DNA of 64,000 nt from Leucosporidium creatinivorum (Eukaryota; Basidiomycota; Microbotryomycetes; Leucosporidiales; Leucosporidiaceae). Positions 11,436 through 22,215 of the stretch are shown one piece after another. The stretch spans positions 197,830-261,829 of the forward strand of contig BCKL01000008.1 in the NCBI GenBank assembly GCA_001600635.1. The letters are read 5' to 3'. Below the pieces are notes generated by a model, which was given only the letters and a program-made list of their open reading frames with translations, was not told where the DNA came from and did no database searches. Position 1 is the stretch's first letter. Each line of letters starts with the position of its first letter. Made by a program: the position numbers and the translations under genes.

Positions 11436-13534
11436 ATGGCAGAAGGACAAGAGATCGACCTCGACTCGGTCATCGACAGGCTTCTCGAAGGTTAGCTACA
11501 GCCTCGGTTACGCTCGCATCCGTCACTCGGCCAGCGCTGGCAAGGAGTGTGGTTGGGGGCTGTTATCTCGCGCGCGGCGGCGCCTACGCTGGACTGGGCG
11601 CTCGGCGGCGATGTGCTGGAAGTGGCAGAATTGTCCTCGAGCACCAGGACTACCGCAGGCGCGAGGGAGCGCTCTCCGGCGGGTGCAGGGGCACTGAGGA
11701 CGCCCACCTCGCTCGACACGCGACGGGGAGGGAGGAAACGGGCCAGCTCGCAGGCGGCGGTAGCCTCTGTCACTGCAGGCGGTGTACCGGATCAGTCTGG
11801 TTCATTGCAGAAGGCGCGTTGGCGTCGGCAGCCGCACGCTCGGGGCTCGAGAGGATGACACTCTGGTCGCGTGTTGTGAGCAATTGCTGATGAGGTTCCT
11901 CCCTCCACAGTTCGCGGCAACCGCCCAGGGAAGCAGGTTCAGCTGCAAGAGTACGAGATCAAGTTCCTCTGCACCAAGGCTCGCGAGATCTTCATCAACC
12001 AGCCCATCCTCCTCGAGCTCGAGGCGCCCATCAAGATCTGCGGTTCGTTGGAGCTCCCTCCCGCTTCTGGTCGCAATCTGAGCTCATGTCATCTCTCTTC
12101 CACTACAGGTGACATTCACGGCCAGTACTACGACCTGCTCCGCCTGTTCGAGTACGGAGGATTCCCCCCCGAAGCCAACTACCTCTTCCTCGGCGATTAC
12201 GTCGATCGGGGCAAGCAGTCGCTCGAGACCATCTGCCTCCTCCTCGCCTACAAGATCAAGTACCCCGAGAACTTCTTCATCCTCCGTGGCAACCACGAGT
12301 GCGCGTCCATCAACAGGATTTACGGCTTCTACGATGAGTGTGCGTCTTGCTCCGCTCTCTGGAGTTGTTGCGGGAGTCGGGATGGCCAGGGCGATTCAGT
12401 CCACGTCGGTGATGTTGGAGGAGCAGCGAGCAGCGAGTGGACAGCTCGGAGTGCTTGGCGGGAGCTCGACCAACGCGTCCAACGAGCTCATCGCTGACGA
12501 CTCGTTCTCCTCGCACCACAGGCAAGCGGAGGTACAACATCAAGCTGTGGAAGACCTTCACCGACTGCTTTAACTGCCTCCCAATCGCCGCCATCATCGA
12601 CGAGAAGATCTTCACCATGCACGGAGGACTGAGTCCCGACCTCCAGTCGATGGAGCAGATCAGGCGAGTGATGCGACCGACCGACGTTCCCGACACTGGT
12701 ACGTGTGATAGCCTTGGCTCTGCGGCTCCAGTAGCGAGCTTCGTCGAGCTTGTTTGCTAATCTCTCCTTCGCCCCTCGCAGGACTCCTCTGCGACCTCCT
12801 CTGGTCAGACCCAGACAAGGACATCACCGGCTGGTCCGAGAACGATCGTGGAGTGTCCTTCACCTTTGGACCCGATGTCGTCTCCCGCTTCCTTCAAAAG
12901 CACGACATGGACCTCATCTGCCGCGCCCACCAGGTCGTCGAGGACGGCTACGAGTTCTTTGCCAAGCGGCAGCTGGTTACCCTCTTCTCGGCCCCGTACG
13001 TTTGATGCTCTCCTCTAGACAGCGACAGGCCCGCGAGCGTCGTACCGAGATTCTCGGCGCCGAAGCTGACCTTCCCTTCTTCTCCCTCCCTCCCTCTCTC
13101 CCGATCAACTCCCCCTACGACACACCATCACAACAATCGTTAACTTGCCACCCCACTATCCCTCGCTCCCGCTGTCCCTCTTCATCGTCTACTCGCCTCC
13201 CGCGCCCAATCTCTTTCTCTCGCCCTCCTCGTCCGCGTGCGCCTACTCCACACCTGCAGCAACTACTGCGGAGAGTTCGACAACGCTGGAGCGATGATGT
13301 CCGTAGACGAGACTCTTCTGTGCTCGTTCCAGGTGAGTCTTCTGCGCCCATCCGTCCTCGCCGAGGTCTACGAGCTCCGAAGCTGACTCTCCTGCCTCCC
13401 TCGTCTACTCTCTCCAACAGATCCTGAAGCCGGCGGAGAAGCGCAAGACGGCGCTCGGATACGGTGGAAGTGGTCAAGGACGACCGGTCACTCCCCCTCG
13501 CAAGTCCAAGGGCGGCAAGGGCAAGGGACAGTAA
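11436..13534 (+). CDS. GLC7: Protein phosphatase 1 catalytic subunit (GLC7/bimG type)
   Basis: Seven exons: 11436-11490, 11911-12042, 12109-12339, 12522-12698, 12782-12995, 13260-13332 and 13421-13534. The product is an almost textbook PP1. It has the metal-binding GDIHGQ and GDYVDRG motifs, [19 protein letters not shown], the [19 protein letters not shown] block across an exon junction, and a short basic tail rich in Pro, Lys and Gly. It dephosphorylates Ser/Thr targets in cell cycle, glycogen metabolism and mRNA processing through many regulatory subunits. Intron 1 is 420 nt and intron 5 is 264 nt, far above the 50-80 nt usual here. The gene is convergent with PWP2. Confidence 0.97.
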
Positions 13535-13947
13535 AGAGCGGCGCTCTCTCGCTTCCTCCTGTTCAGATCTCGGTACACTATAGTAAACACTACCTCCCTC
13601 CCCATTCTGTCTTCACTCTCCTCCCCCCACCCCTTCTACACCCGATGCTTCTCCCTCTCTCGCTCTCAACGGCTCGCCTCTTTCCACCCCCACCCCCATC
13701 TCTCCTCTCTTCTCGCTTCTTTCTCTTTGAAAGTAATGTAACACGTTCACGTCCTTTCCCCAGCGCTGACCGAGAGCACGAGACGGAGAGAGGCCGCTGA
13801 GAGCGAGAGCGAGCCGAGCCTATTCCGATTCGGAAGCTCGCTGTAGCCCTCCCGATTCACGTGAGAACGTCTAGGCGAACGAAGCTAATACAGCGATACA
13901 ATCTAACAAGACTACTACAATGCTGCTCCAACACTATGCTCACCAGC
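13535..13947. other. Convergent 3' intergenic region (PP1 / PWP2)
   Basis: Strongly C/T-rich on the plus strand up to about 13730, then purine-rich. It must hold the 3' ends of both convergent genes; no third gene is visible. Confidence 0.5.
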
Positions 13948-16900
13948 TCATACCTCGATGACCATCCGTGTCGGCTCTGCTCCCAACGCCGCTCCGAACG
14001 AAGCCTCCTCCGCCTGCTCTCCTGCAGCCTGCTCCTCTTCAATCTTCCTCTGCTCGTCCAGCAGGAACGACAAGCTGAAGGTGTTGTCGTCGCACAGCGC
14101 AACAATGTTGGTCTGGAAGTCGACCAACCCCTTCTGCAGCCCCCGAAAAGTGGCCGCATGATCTCCACTCTTCTCTCTCAGCGACCGACCATGCGCCTGG
14201 AAGATGGCCGCGAGCCAGACGAGGTGGAACTCGGCGTGCGGGGAGCGGCCGTCCATCTGCTTGGCGAGGAAGGCGAGGAGGTGCTCGGCGTAGTTGAGAG
14301 GGAGTTGGGTGACGAGCAGCTTGATGTCGGCGATGGGGATGGATTCGTAGACGGTTTGGATGAGGGGGAGTTCGGAGAGGCGGAAGGACATGACGAGAGC
14401 TTTGAGGTATTGCTTGAGCGCGAGGGTTTCGGCGATGGAGGCGGGGGTGATGTCGAGGTCGAGGTCGAAGGGGTCGAAGGCGATCGTGTCGTCCAGCGAG
14501 TAGATGAGAAGTCCCTCGGTCGAAGCGGCGGCCCATGATCGTCCCGTAGGCGAGAAGCGCACGCACTTGGTCCTCGCCTCGGGGCGATACTTCCTCTTGC
14601 TCATATCGCCCGCCCTCGCGCCTGGCAGCGTTCGGTCCACTCGATCCTCGTGATCCGAAAGGTCGCCTCGCTCGTCCAGCAGCTCCCTCGGTCCCGCCTC
14701 GGTGAGATTCCGCGAGTCGAGGAACTCTTGGGTGCCGTCGAGCGAGAGGTTCTGCGAGATCTCGAACCGACGGAGGAGGACGCCGTCCCGCGCGTCGTAG
14801 AGGCAAACGTGCTTGGAGTTGCCTCCAGCGAGCAGGGCGGCTCCATCGGCGGTGTAGGCGATCGAGTTGAACGACTTGCCCGACGAGTTGTTGGCGGCGG
14901 TAACGCGATCCTCGGCCTTCCTTCCTCCACTAATATCCTTCCTTCCCTCAATCAATGTCCTCTGCACCGCGGCGCGGATGTCCCAGAAGATAATCTGTCC
15001 ATCGAGCGTCGAGACGGCGACCTCGAGTCCATCGGGGCGGAAGGCGAGGGCGAGAGCGTCGGCGTGGAGACGGAAGGGTTCCACGGCGTTGCTGCGACCG
15101 TACACGTCCCATACGCGGACCGTCTTGTCCCACGAAGCCGAGACGAGGCGGTCTCCCAGGGGCGAGAAGGCGAGCGCCGAGACGGGTCCTTCGTGGCCGG
15201 CGAGGACGTCGATGAGCTTGCCGGTCTGGGTCGACCACATGTAAATCTCGAAGCCATCTCCCGTTCCTCCTGCACAAACGATCTCTCCACTGGGATCGAC
15301 GGCGAGCGAGTTGAATTGGACGGGGGAGGGAGTGGTGAAGGTGCGGAAGTTGCGGTAGCGCACGAGGTCGAAGGCGCGGACGGTGCCGTCGAGCGAGGCG
15401 GAGAAGATGACTTGTCCCTGCTTGGCGAACTCAACGGCCGAGATGGAGGACGAGTGCTCGGAGAAGGTGATGTAGCAGAAGCCACTCGCGGCGTTCCAGA
15501 CCTTCACCTTGCCGTCGTCTCCTCCAGTGGCGACCTGCTGTCCATCGGCCGAGTAGGCGAGCGTGTTCATGTCGAAGTAGTGACCCTGCTGCTTGAGCAC
15601 GTAGCTCTCCGACTGCCACTCCCATACGAGGAGCTGACCGAGCTTGGAAGCGCCGAACGCGAGCCACTCGCCAGTGGGGTTGATGGCGACCGAGGTGATC
15701 TTCTCTTGTGAAACGGAGAGGGTGTGGACGTTGGTAAAGGAGGGCATCTCCCAGAGACCGAAGACTCCGTTCGAGAAGCCGACGATGAGCAGGTTGGAGG
15801 CAGAGTGGAAGGTGGAGGAGACGACCTTGGTGCCGGGCTGGAGGAAATAGTTGCGCTTCTTGAGGCCCCAGCGAGTGTTGGGGATGGTGTTGTCCGGTGC
15901 GGTGGAGGAGGAAGTGGAGGCTTGGGCGTTGGCGGTGAGGCGGAGGGGAGCATCGTCGTCCTCGTCCGAATCCTCGTCCTCCTCCTTGGCGCCCCAAATG
16001 AAGACGGCTCCATCGCGCGAGACGGTGTAGATCTGTACACACACAGAGAGTCAGCCACTGCTTCTGACCTTAGGAGCGGCACCACGCACCGTCTTGTGGT
16101 CGGCGGAGAAGTAGGAAGCGACGACAGCATCGCGGTGGCCGGCAAAGGTCTTTGGTCGGTAACCTTCGACAGGGTAGAGGGTGTAAAGACGGCCAGTCAT
16201 GTCCTTGGAAGTAGTGAGGAAGAACCTGCATGTCATCGAATCGTTAACAGCTGCCTTCGTGCGAGCTCGGCGCAGAGGCTCACCTCGAATCGGCGCTCCA
16301 CTGGATCGACAGGACGTCGTCATAGTGCCCGGTATAGGTGCGGTGGAGGTTGAAAGGTGCAAACTCGCGAGCGAGATGCGAAGGCGTCTGCCACACCTGG
16401 ATCTGCGAGCCGTGGGTCGCGGCGATGAACCTGAGGTAGTGCGAAGGGTCAGCCCTCGCCCGTAGCTTCACAAGCAGCCTTCGGTCGACTCACTTTCCGT
16501 CGGGCGAGAACTTGACATCCCTCACGGGAGCCTTGAAGTTGAAGTGGTGCAGCACAGTCGAACGCTTGAAGTTGACGAGAACGGCTCGACCATCTGCGAG
16601 CAGCAGAATAGCAACGAGGTCAGCTCAGATCAGCGCGAGCTCGGGTAGAAAAAACACACCTTCGTCGATACTGATGAGGGTGTTGGCATCGGGGCTGAGG
16701 GCTACACGAGCAATGTTCTTGCGGTTTTCGAAAGAGAGAGTGCGAGACTTGTTGCTGGAGGTGGGTGAAAGGGCAGTGTCAGCTCATGGCTCTTCTATAA
16801 GCTCTTGTAGCGTCTCAGATATTCTGCCTTTCCTCTCGTAGTTCCCATCAAGCTCTGCTACCCTCTCCAGGCTCGTTCAGCTTCTTTTGCTGAGAACGCA

Positions 16901-17103
16901 AAGCTGCTTGTTCCTCGGTCGTCTTCTCTTCCCTATGTACCCTAGCAGCTCGAGCAGACTCACTTGACGAGATCAAACACGGAGACACGGTTCCCTACAG
17001 GCGAGATGACCGAGTTGCCGTCGGGGGAGAAAAGGACGTTCCCCTGGCGGTAGACGGTGCCGCACAAGTTGGCGAACTTGAAGGCCGAGCTGCTCGTAGT
17101 CAT
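13948..17103 (-). CDS. PWP2: PWP2/UTP1, WD40 protein of the small-subunit processome
   Basis: Starts MTTSSSAFKFANLCGTVYRQ (17103), with five introns in the 5' third, then one long exon 13948-16044. About a dozen WD repeats are visible (for example GHYDDVLSIQWSADSR, SRDGAVFIWG, GHEGPVSALAFSPLGDRL, SASWDKTVRVWDV). An acidic insert (EEDEDSDEDDD) follows the first propeller blades. The C-terminus is a Utp12-type helical domain (AETLALKQYLKALVMSFRLS, then LNYAEHLLAFLAKQMDG). In yeast Pwp2 nucleates the UTP-B complex on 5' ETS pre-rRNA in the nucleolus. Length and domain order match the family. It shares a 237-bp divergent promoter with the PrpF gene. Confidence 0.95.
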
Positions 17104-17340
17104 CTTGTACGAAGCTGTACAGAGCTTGAGCTTGAGCTGTACGAAGGTGGGCGCCGAGAGGACGAAAGACGGAACGAGCGAAGCGGGCGGAGGCAAGGCC
17201 GACAAGGATCCAAGGACGCGCGAAGGCGATCCTTCGAATGGGTTTGACCACCTACCCATCAGTCGGCTCGACTCGATTACCGCCATTTCTCTTCAGCTTG
17301 AGCTCCCTGCAGAGGAGTAGGCTCGTGTACAGCGCTCGCC
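17104..17340. promoter_or_regulatory. Divergent promoter between PWP2 and the PrpF-family gene
   Basis: The two start codons face away from each other 237 bp apart, so both promoters and leaders must lie here or overlap the coding starts. I see no clear TATA box. Confidence 0.5.
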
Positions 17341-18893
17341 ATGTCTCGAGGCATCGCCGCCTCGTTCTGGCGCGGAGGGACTTCAAGAGGATTGATCCTA
17401 CGAGCAGAGACGATGGCTCCTTACCCTTATTCCGTCCGCGCCGACATCATTCGTACAGCACTCGGCTCGCCTGATCCCGATGGCAGGCAGATCTCGGGCC
17501 TGGGCGGAGGTGAGCCGTTTGCGAGCAGCCGTCGACGCTGTAGGGGCGTACAGTCACTGAGCCAGCTGTACTGACCTACCATGTATAGGGGTGAGCTCTT
17601 TGAGCAAAGCCATGATCGTAGGGGCTGTTGGAGAAGGCCAGGAAGCTCAAGCGGTGTGGGGCAAGCTGCCGGGAGTCGAATGGGCAGATGAGGGTACAAA
17701 AGCAGGTCTAGGGGAGTGGGACATTGTCTACCGATTCGCTCAAGTAGGTGTGCGAGACGATGTACTCGACTGGTGAGCCCTTGGCGCTTCCTCAGCTTCG
17801 TCCGCTCGCTAACTTCAAGCTCGGCGTTCGTCTTTAGGTCCTCCACTTGCGGCAACATGCTCTCAGCAGTAGCTCTCCAAGCTGTTGCCCTCCCCATCCT
17901 CCCCTACACGACCCTCTTCACCCGTGCTCGCTCCCACCCTCGGCCCGAACCAGGACAGCCTCTCCTCTTTCCTCTTTCCATCCTCTCGGCCTCCAACGGC
18001 GCCGTCATGCGTGCGAGGGTGCCCATCGATCCTGTAACGCTCCAGGTGTGGCAACCGCCAGAAGGAGAAGGAGTCAAGATCGCTGGAGTGCCGGGCGAGG
18101 AGGTCGGCATTGAGGTCGAGATGCCCATGCCCGAGGATGTGAAGTTGTTTGAGCCGATGTCAACGATTTCATACGAAGGTCAAGAGGTACGGTTCTTCCT
18201 CTTCTGCTCCCCTCATCGTTCTCTACTCCAGCTGACGCCCTTCTCTGCAACCAGATCCCCTACTCCCTCCTCTCTTCCGGCCTGCCCAACGTGGTCATCC
18301 CCATCTCCGCTCTCTCGCCACTCGGAATCCCCACTACTCTTCTCACCTCTCCAGCCTTCGAACTTGCCTCCCACCCGACCCTATCAGCCCACCTCGAGCG
18401 CCTCCGCCAATCCATCGCCTCGGCGCTCTCACTCCCCATCACCCTCACGAGTCCCAAGATCTGTCTCGTCGGCGCCATGCCTTCAGAGGGGTATGTTACC
18501 TCATCTGGCACTCGTGTCGAGAAGGGCGAGGCCGACTTTGTCGCTCGAACGGTGTCGTCGGGCGACTGGCATGCTACGATCCCGGGCACGACGTTGGGCG
18601 CTTTGAACATTGGTGCAGGGACCAAGGGGTCGGTCGTATGGCGGCTGATGCATGGTGAAGCTGGTGCAGTGGAGGAGAAAGAGGAGGAGGGCGTGGTGCA
18701 GGTTCGAGTGGGCAACTCGGCGGGGGTAGCGAGCTCAAGCGTGCGGTTTGAGCGGAGTAGTGCAAAAGGTGAGAAGGAGGGAGGTGGAAGTCTGAGACCT
18801 GTTAGTGTGTTGATGATGAGGACGGCGAGGGAGATCGTGCGTGGCGAGGTGATGGTGCCCGAGCGGGTCTTTGCAAGGGGAGACGCCGAGTAG
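17341..18893 (+). CDS. PrpF-family isomerase (2-methylaconitate / methylitaconate type)
   Basis: Four exons: 17341-17509, 17589-17772, 17838-18186 and 18255-18893. The start MSRGIAASFWRGGTSRGLI carries the FxRGGTSRG block that opens PrpF proteins. GGGVSSLSKAMIV forms across the first junction. STCGNMLSAVA around 17840-17870 holds the conserved Cys-Gly-Asn of the second half-site. GAMPSEGYV and the late hydrophobic strands complete the diaminopimelate-epimerase-like double fold. Family members isomerise methylaconitate, methylitaconate or oxalomesaconate-type acids; which one applies here is unknown. The family occurs in bacteria and scattered fungi, so old lateral gain is possible but not shown. 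GC and introns look native. Confidence 0.85.
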
Positions 18894-19310
18894 GAGGAGA
18901 TAGCGAGATAGCGCTGTGTTGTAGCAGTCTATGAGCGTCAGTAGGCAATATACGAAGTCGTTCTAGCGACATGGTGCCGTCGACAGGCCTCTACAGCGCG
19001 ATGTTGAGCTGCAGCAAGTCCGAAACCTGCTCGGCGATGGTGGCGGAGGCTCTGCCCCGTTTCAAGTAGCTTGGCGAGCCTCTCGTAGCAGCTGGAATCA
19101 GTGCAAATACCAATACCACCTCTTGCAACACTTTGTCTGAATTTTAACACAGCTCTCAAACCTTGACCCGCCTCACTCACTCATCAACTCTCTCGCTCTC
19201 GCCACTCGCTCGTTTCATCTCCTCCCCCCTCGCTCGTTTCCATCCGTTCAAAAACCGCTGCCGACTTTCCAGGCAGCTATATCCACCTTTTCTGTATCCT
19301 ACTAGACATC
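18894..19310. other. Intergenic region
   Basis: Contains the 3' end of the PrpF gene and, from about 19170, a C/T-rich leader-like stretch before the next start. No further gene seen. Confidence 0.5.
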
Positions 19311-20501
19311 ATGGGTCGCCCTGTCTTCTCGCTGAAGACGCTCGAGCGGATGGCCAAAGTCGAGTCGCCGATGCTGGATTCGTCGGCGCAGGGCAGCTGG
19401 TTCCAAGGAGGAGAGCCAGAACTATATACACCTACATCCAAGTACTACTTACATGAGGAGCAGCAGCAGGAGCAGGTGAGTTCTGATCCCTTACGTGCTT
19501 TCGCCGCTGTCCCCGCACTCCTAGCTTATCCTTCTGCCGCATCTCAACAGAGCTCCCCTCCCCTCGCGCACCACTACATCGACGAACATTTCCTCGACCC
19601 TCGCTCCCCAGTCGGCCAACGAGTCATCATCAGCGGACTGGCCTCAACTCTCACTCCGCTCGCTAGACGCGTCGTTCTCGAGCTGCCCGAGTCGCTGCTG
19701 AGGCAGGCATCGTCGTTCGAGGAGAGCAGGGAGAGGGGAGTGATTACGGTCAAGGTGCTGGATGTAGAGGGAGAGGTCGTTGGTGCATGTTCGACGAGGG
19801 TTGATCATGAGGAGGAGGAGCGACAGCCGGAGGACGAGAGCTGGTGGCCTCGAGGAGGAGACGACCTGGTAGAAGAGGAGGAAGAAGTCGAGGAGGAGCT
19901 CCCAGGGGATTCGGCCGCACTGGCAGTAGAGCTCGCCGCCATGGTCCTCCGCGCCCGAGAAGCCCAAGCTCTCGCTTCCCCCCTCCCCGTTCGCCGAACT
20001 TCTCGACTGGACGTCGGCATCAACCGCTACCATCCCGCCGACGGCCCTCGTTCCTTCACTCGCGCCGAGGAGCAGATCTTCACCCCTCCCTCTGCTCCTC
20101 GTCCCGGCGCAGACATCTCGGCGTCGTCCGCCGTCTTCCACTCGCACACCCTCCCTCCCGCTTTCAACTCACCTCCTCCCGCTCGTCGGCGATCCTCCCC
20201 TACACCTACTTCCCCTCCTCGTCAATCCGCCTCTTCGCAAGCACCAGTCACGCTCGACCCAGCTCCCTCAACTCGTCTCGGCGCAGGCTGGGCGGACGCT
20301 GCTCGAGGTGAAGTGCAACGGCGGGAGGCTCGAAGCAGGGCTCTCGAAGGCGAGGCAGCGGCTGCATGGCTGAGGCTGCAGCGGACCGGAGGCGCTCCGG
20401 AGAGGGCGTTGGAGGTGCAGGGCGAGGAGGAGATGGAGGAGGATGAGCAGGTCTTAGAGATTGCGCCAAGTTTGCGCAGGCGGGACGAGGCTGGCAGGTA
20501 G
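19311..20501 (+). CDS. Hypothetical acidic, low-complexity protein
   Basis: Open for 396 codons from MGRPVFSLKTLERMAKVESP. A 75-nt segment at 19476-19550 begins GTGAGT and ends CAACAG. It is probably an intron, and being a multiple of three it keeps the frame either way, so its status cannot be settled by frame. After it come a folded-looking block (GQRVIISGLASTLTPLARRV), an acidic run (LVEEEEEVEEELPGD) and a Pro/Ser/Arg-rich tail. No known domain recognised. The upstream leader is pyrimidine-rich with a normal ATG context. Confidence 0.6.
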   Translation: MGRPVFSLKTLERMAKVESPMLDSSAQGSWFQGGEPELYTPTSKYYLHEEQQQEQVSSDPLRAFAAVPALLAYPSAASQQSSPPLAHHYIDEHFLDPRSPVGQRVIISGLASTLTPLARRVVLELPESLLRQASSFEESRERGVITVKVLDVEGEVVGACSTRVDHEEEERQPEDESWWPRGGDDLVEEEEEVEEELPGDSAALAVELAAMVLRAREAQALASPLPVRRTSRLDVGINRYHPADGPRSFTRAEEQIFTPPSAPRPGADISASSAVFHSHTLPPAFNSPPPARRRSSPTPTSPPRQSASSQAPVTLDPAPSTRLGAGWADAARGEVQRREARSRALEGEAAAAWLRLQRTGGAPERALEVQGEEEMEEDEQVLEIAPSLRRRDEAGR

Positions 20502-20579
20502 ACGCAGAGTAGAAAGCTGTAGATAGACTTGTTGTGCCACAGATATAGCGTTAGATGGAAGACTGTTGATCTGCTGGGA

Positions 20580-20915
20580 TTCGAGGCGGGCTCGGCGAAG
20601 AGCACGAGCGCCGACCAGGGAGCTCGAGAGCAGCTTGAGCCTTGTCTATTACGGTACAGCAAATTCTGGCCGATAACCTGAGCCCATCGGCTGCCGGTCA
20701 GCTAGCTGCAGGCTAATATTCTGCGCCTCGAACTGTTTCCTGACCTTGCAGTCGGTTTCTGTCGTGTCTCGTTTCGCGCATTTCGTCTCGCCTCTCTTTC
20801 TCCTGCGCTTCACCTCGTTCTCGCTTCGACTCTCGTACAGCTGGCCAGGACGAAGCTCTACTACGACTAGCACCCCTCAACAACCTGCAGCACCTCGCCT
20901 GGAAGCTCTATCAGG
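20580..20915 (+). promoter_or_regulatory. Conserved upstream block of F-box paralogue 1
   Basis: Matches the sequence upstream of the other three paralogues, including a GCTCGAGAGCAGCTTGAGCC segment near 20620. A core CTCGAACTGTTTCCTGACC lies at 20727-20745, about 170 bp before the ATG. The same core, at nearly the same distance, precedes the copies at 41.3, 45.8 and 50.9 kb, and an orphan core lies at 22629-22647. Duplicated promoter sequence is certain; binding of a factor is inference. Confidence 0.55.
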
Positions 20916-22144
20916 ATGGACGACCCGCTCGAAGCTCATGCCCCTCCTCCCGCTCAGCCCGATGAAGCTCCCCGCCAGCTCCCCTCGCTCCCCACCGAGA
21001 TCTTGCAGCGTATCATCCCACTCGCCCTTCCTCGACTCTCCTACAAGACGTTTCGAGAGCGTTACGACATCCCACTCAACTGCTGCCGCGTCAACAAGCT
21101 CTGGGCGGCGTTGGCGCAGGCGGAGCTTTACAGACACGTCTGGCTCAGCCATGAGGTCGCAGGACAGACCTTCCTTGCCGGCAGCACCTCAGCTCTCGTA
21201 CAGGGAACCAAGTCGCAGCGTCTCATGGAAGCGGAGCACCATTCGCTCCTGCCCGGCCTCGCGACTCGTCAGCTGCAGAAGATCACCAGGGCGCTGCCCA
21301 CGCTCAAGGAGCTGCGCCTTGCGTTCAAGCCTGGCTCGCCGTCGTACATCCTTGATGTGGATCTCGGCCTGCTATCGAGGCGCTGTCGAGGNACGCCGAG
21401 CCGAGCTTTAGCTTCNGAGCAAAGAGCTGACAACCCGATTGCTTAACAGNTNTNGAAACGCTCAGCCTGAATTTCTGCGCGATCTCCCCCGTCCCAGCCA
21501 CGTCGCCTTTGCAGCTGGCGTCGCTGCGCCGTCTCGCCCTGGCCTTCCTGTTCGGCGAGTGGGCCCTCACTCCCCTCCTCGCGACAGCTCAGCTTCCTCA
21601 CCTGGAATCACTCGTGCTCATACACGGAGAGGCCCTCAATGAGCGCGATGCCAACAAGCTCGCAGCCGGCCTCCTACGCCATGCGCCTCGCCTCAGATCG
21701 TTCACTCTCTCTTTCGAAGCCGGGAACGACATGGGCCACTACCAGCTGCCGAACAGCTTCTGGTCCGCGCTCCGATCTTTGGAGACTCTTGTACTCGACC
21801 ACGACTACTACCTGTCGACTGTTCTGCCTCTCATCCCGGCGCCACTTCGTCGCCTTCGCATACGCCCTCCCCTTCAGCACAGGCCGGCGCTCACTTTCCA
21901 ACCCTTGGAGGACGCGCTGGAAGCCTCGCCGCCTTGCCTCCAGTCACTGAAACAGATCGTGCTGCCCCCCGCCGATTTGTCACCTCGAACACCCTACTAC
22001 ANTCGGACCTTGATCCAGATCGACGAAGGGCGAGCGAGGGTCATGGGCGTCTGTACGAGGCTCGGGGTGGAAGTTGTGACTGTACCTCGCTTCGCTTATG
22101 GGGACGGCTGTGCACACTTGGAAGACGCTCTGGAGATCGAGTAA
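20916..22144 (+). CDS. F-box/LRR-like protein, local family member 1
   Basis: Exon 1 is 20916-21390 (475 nt), an intron 21391-21449 follows, exon 2 is 21450-22144; about 389 aa. The N-terminus is Pro-rich (PPPAQPDEAPRQL), then comes an F-box (LPTEILQRIIPLALPRLSY, CRVNKLWAALAQ). The rest is Leu-rich strands and helices of LRR type (LRRLALAFLFGEWAL, LRSLETLVLDHDYYLS). Several N bases (21392, 21416, 21450-21454, 22002) hide the donor and the first codons of exon 2; frame and length show the junction is intact if the donor is GT. The stop lies at a second GTAAGT donor (see findings). Predicted SCF substrate adaptor. Confidence 0.75.
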
Positions 22145-22215
22145 GTCGCGTCCTCGTCTTCTCGGCGCTTGCCTCANTGACCCTTATCGCATTCGCAGAT
22201 GAAGCCGTCGAGTCG
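21238..22215 (+). repeat. Core of an inverted duplication, left copy
   Basis: Matches 39998-40973 in inverted orientation. I find no difference apart from ambiguous N bases and one 2-bp indel, across coding, intronic and 3' sequence. Flanks on both sides (to about 20720 and 22490) match too, but with several mismatches per hundred. The step from about 93% to near identity inside one gene suggests gene conversion, or collapse of the two copies during assembly. Confidence 0.8.

Noticed and set aside
11547-11890. Open frames of 103-113 codons inside PP1 intron 1
   Set aside because: Composition is ordinary GC-rich noise. Translating through the intron would break the PP1 N-terminus.
14650-15711. 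353-codon plus-strand open frame
   Set aside because: It lies antisense to PWP2, whose WD repeats are unambiguous; a GC-rich shadow frame.
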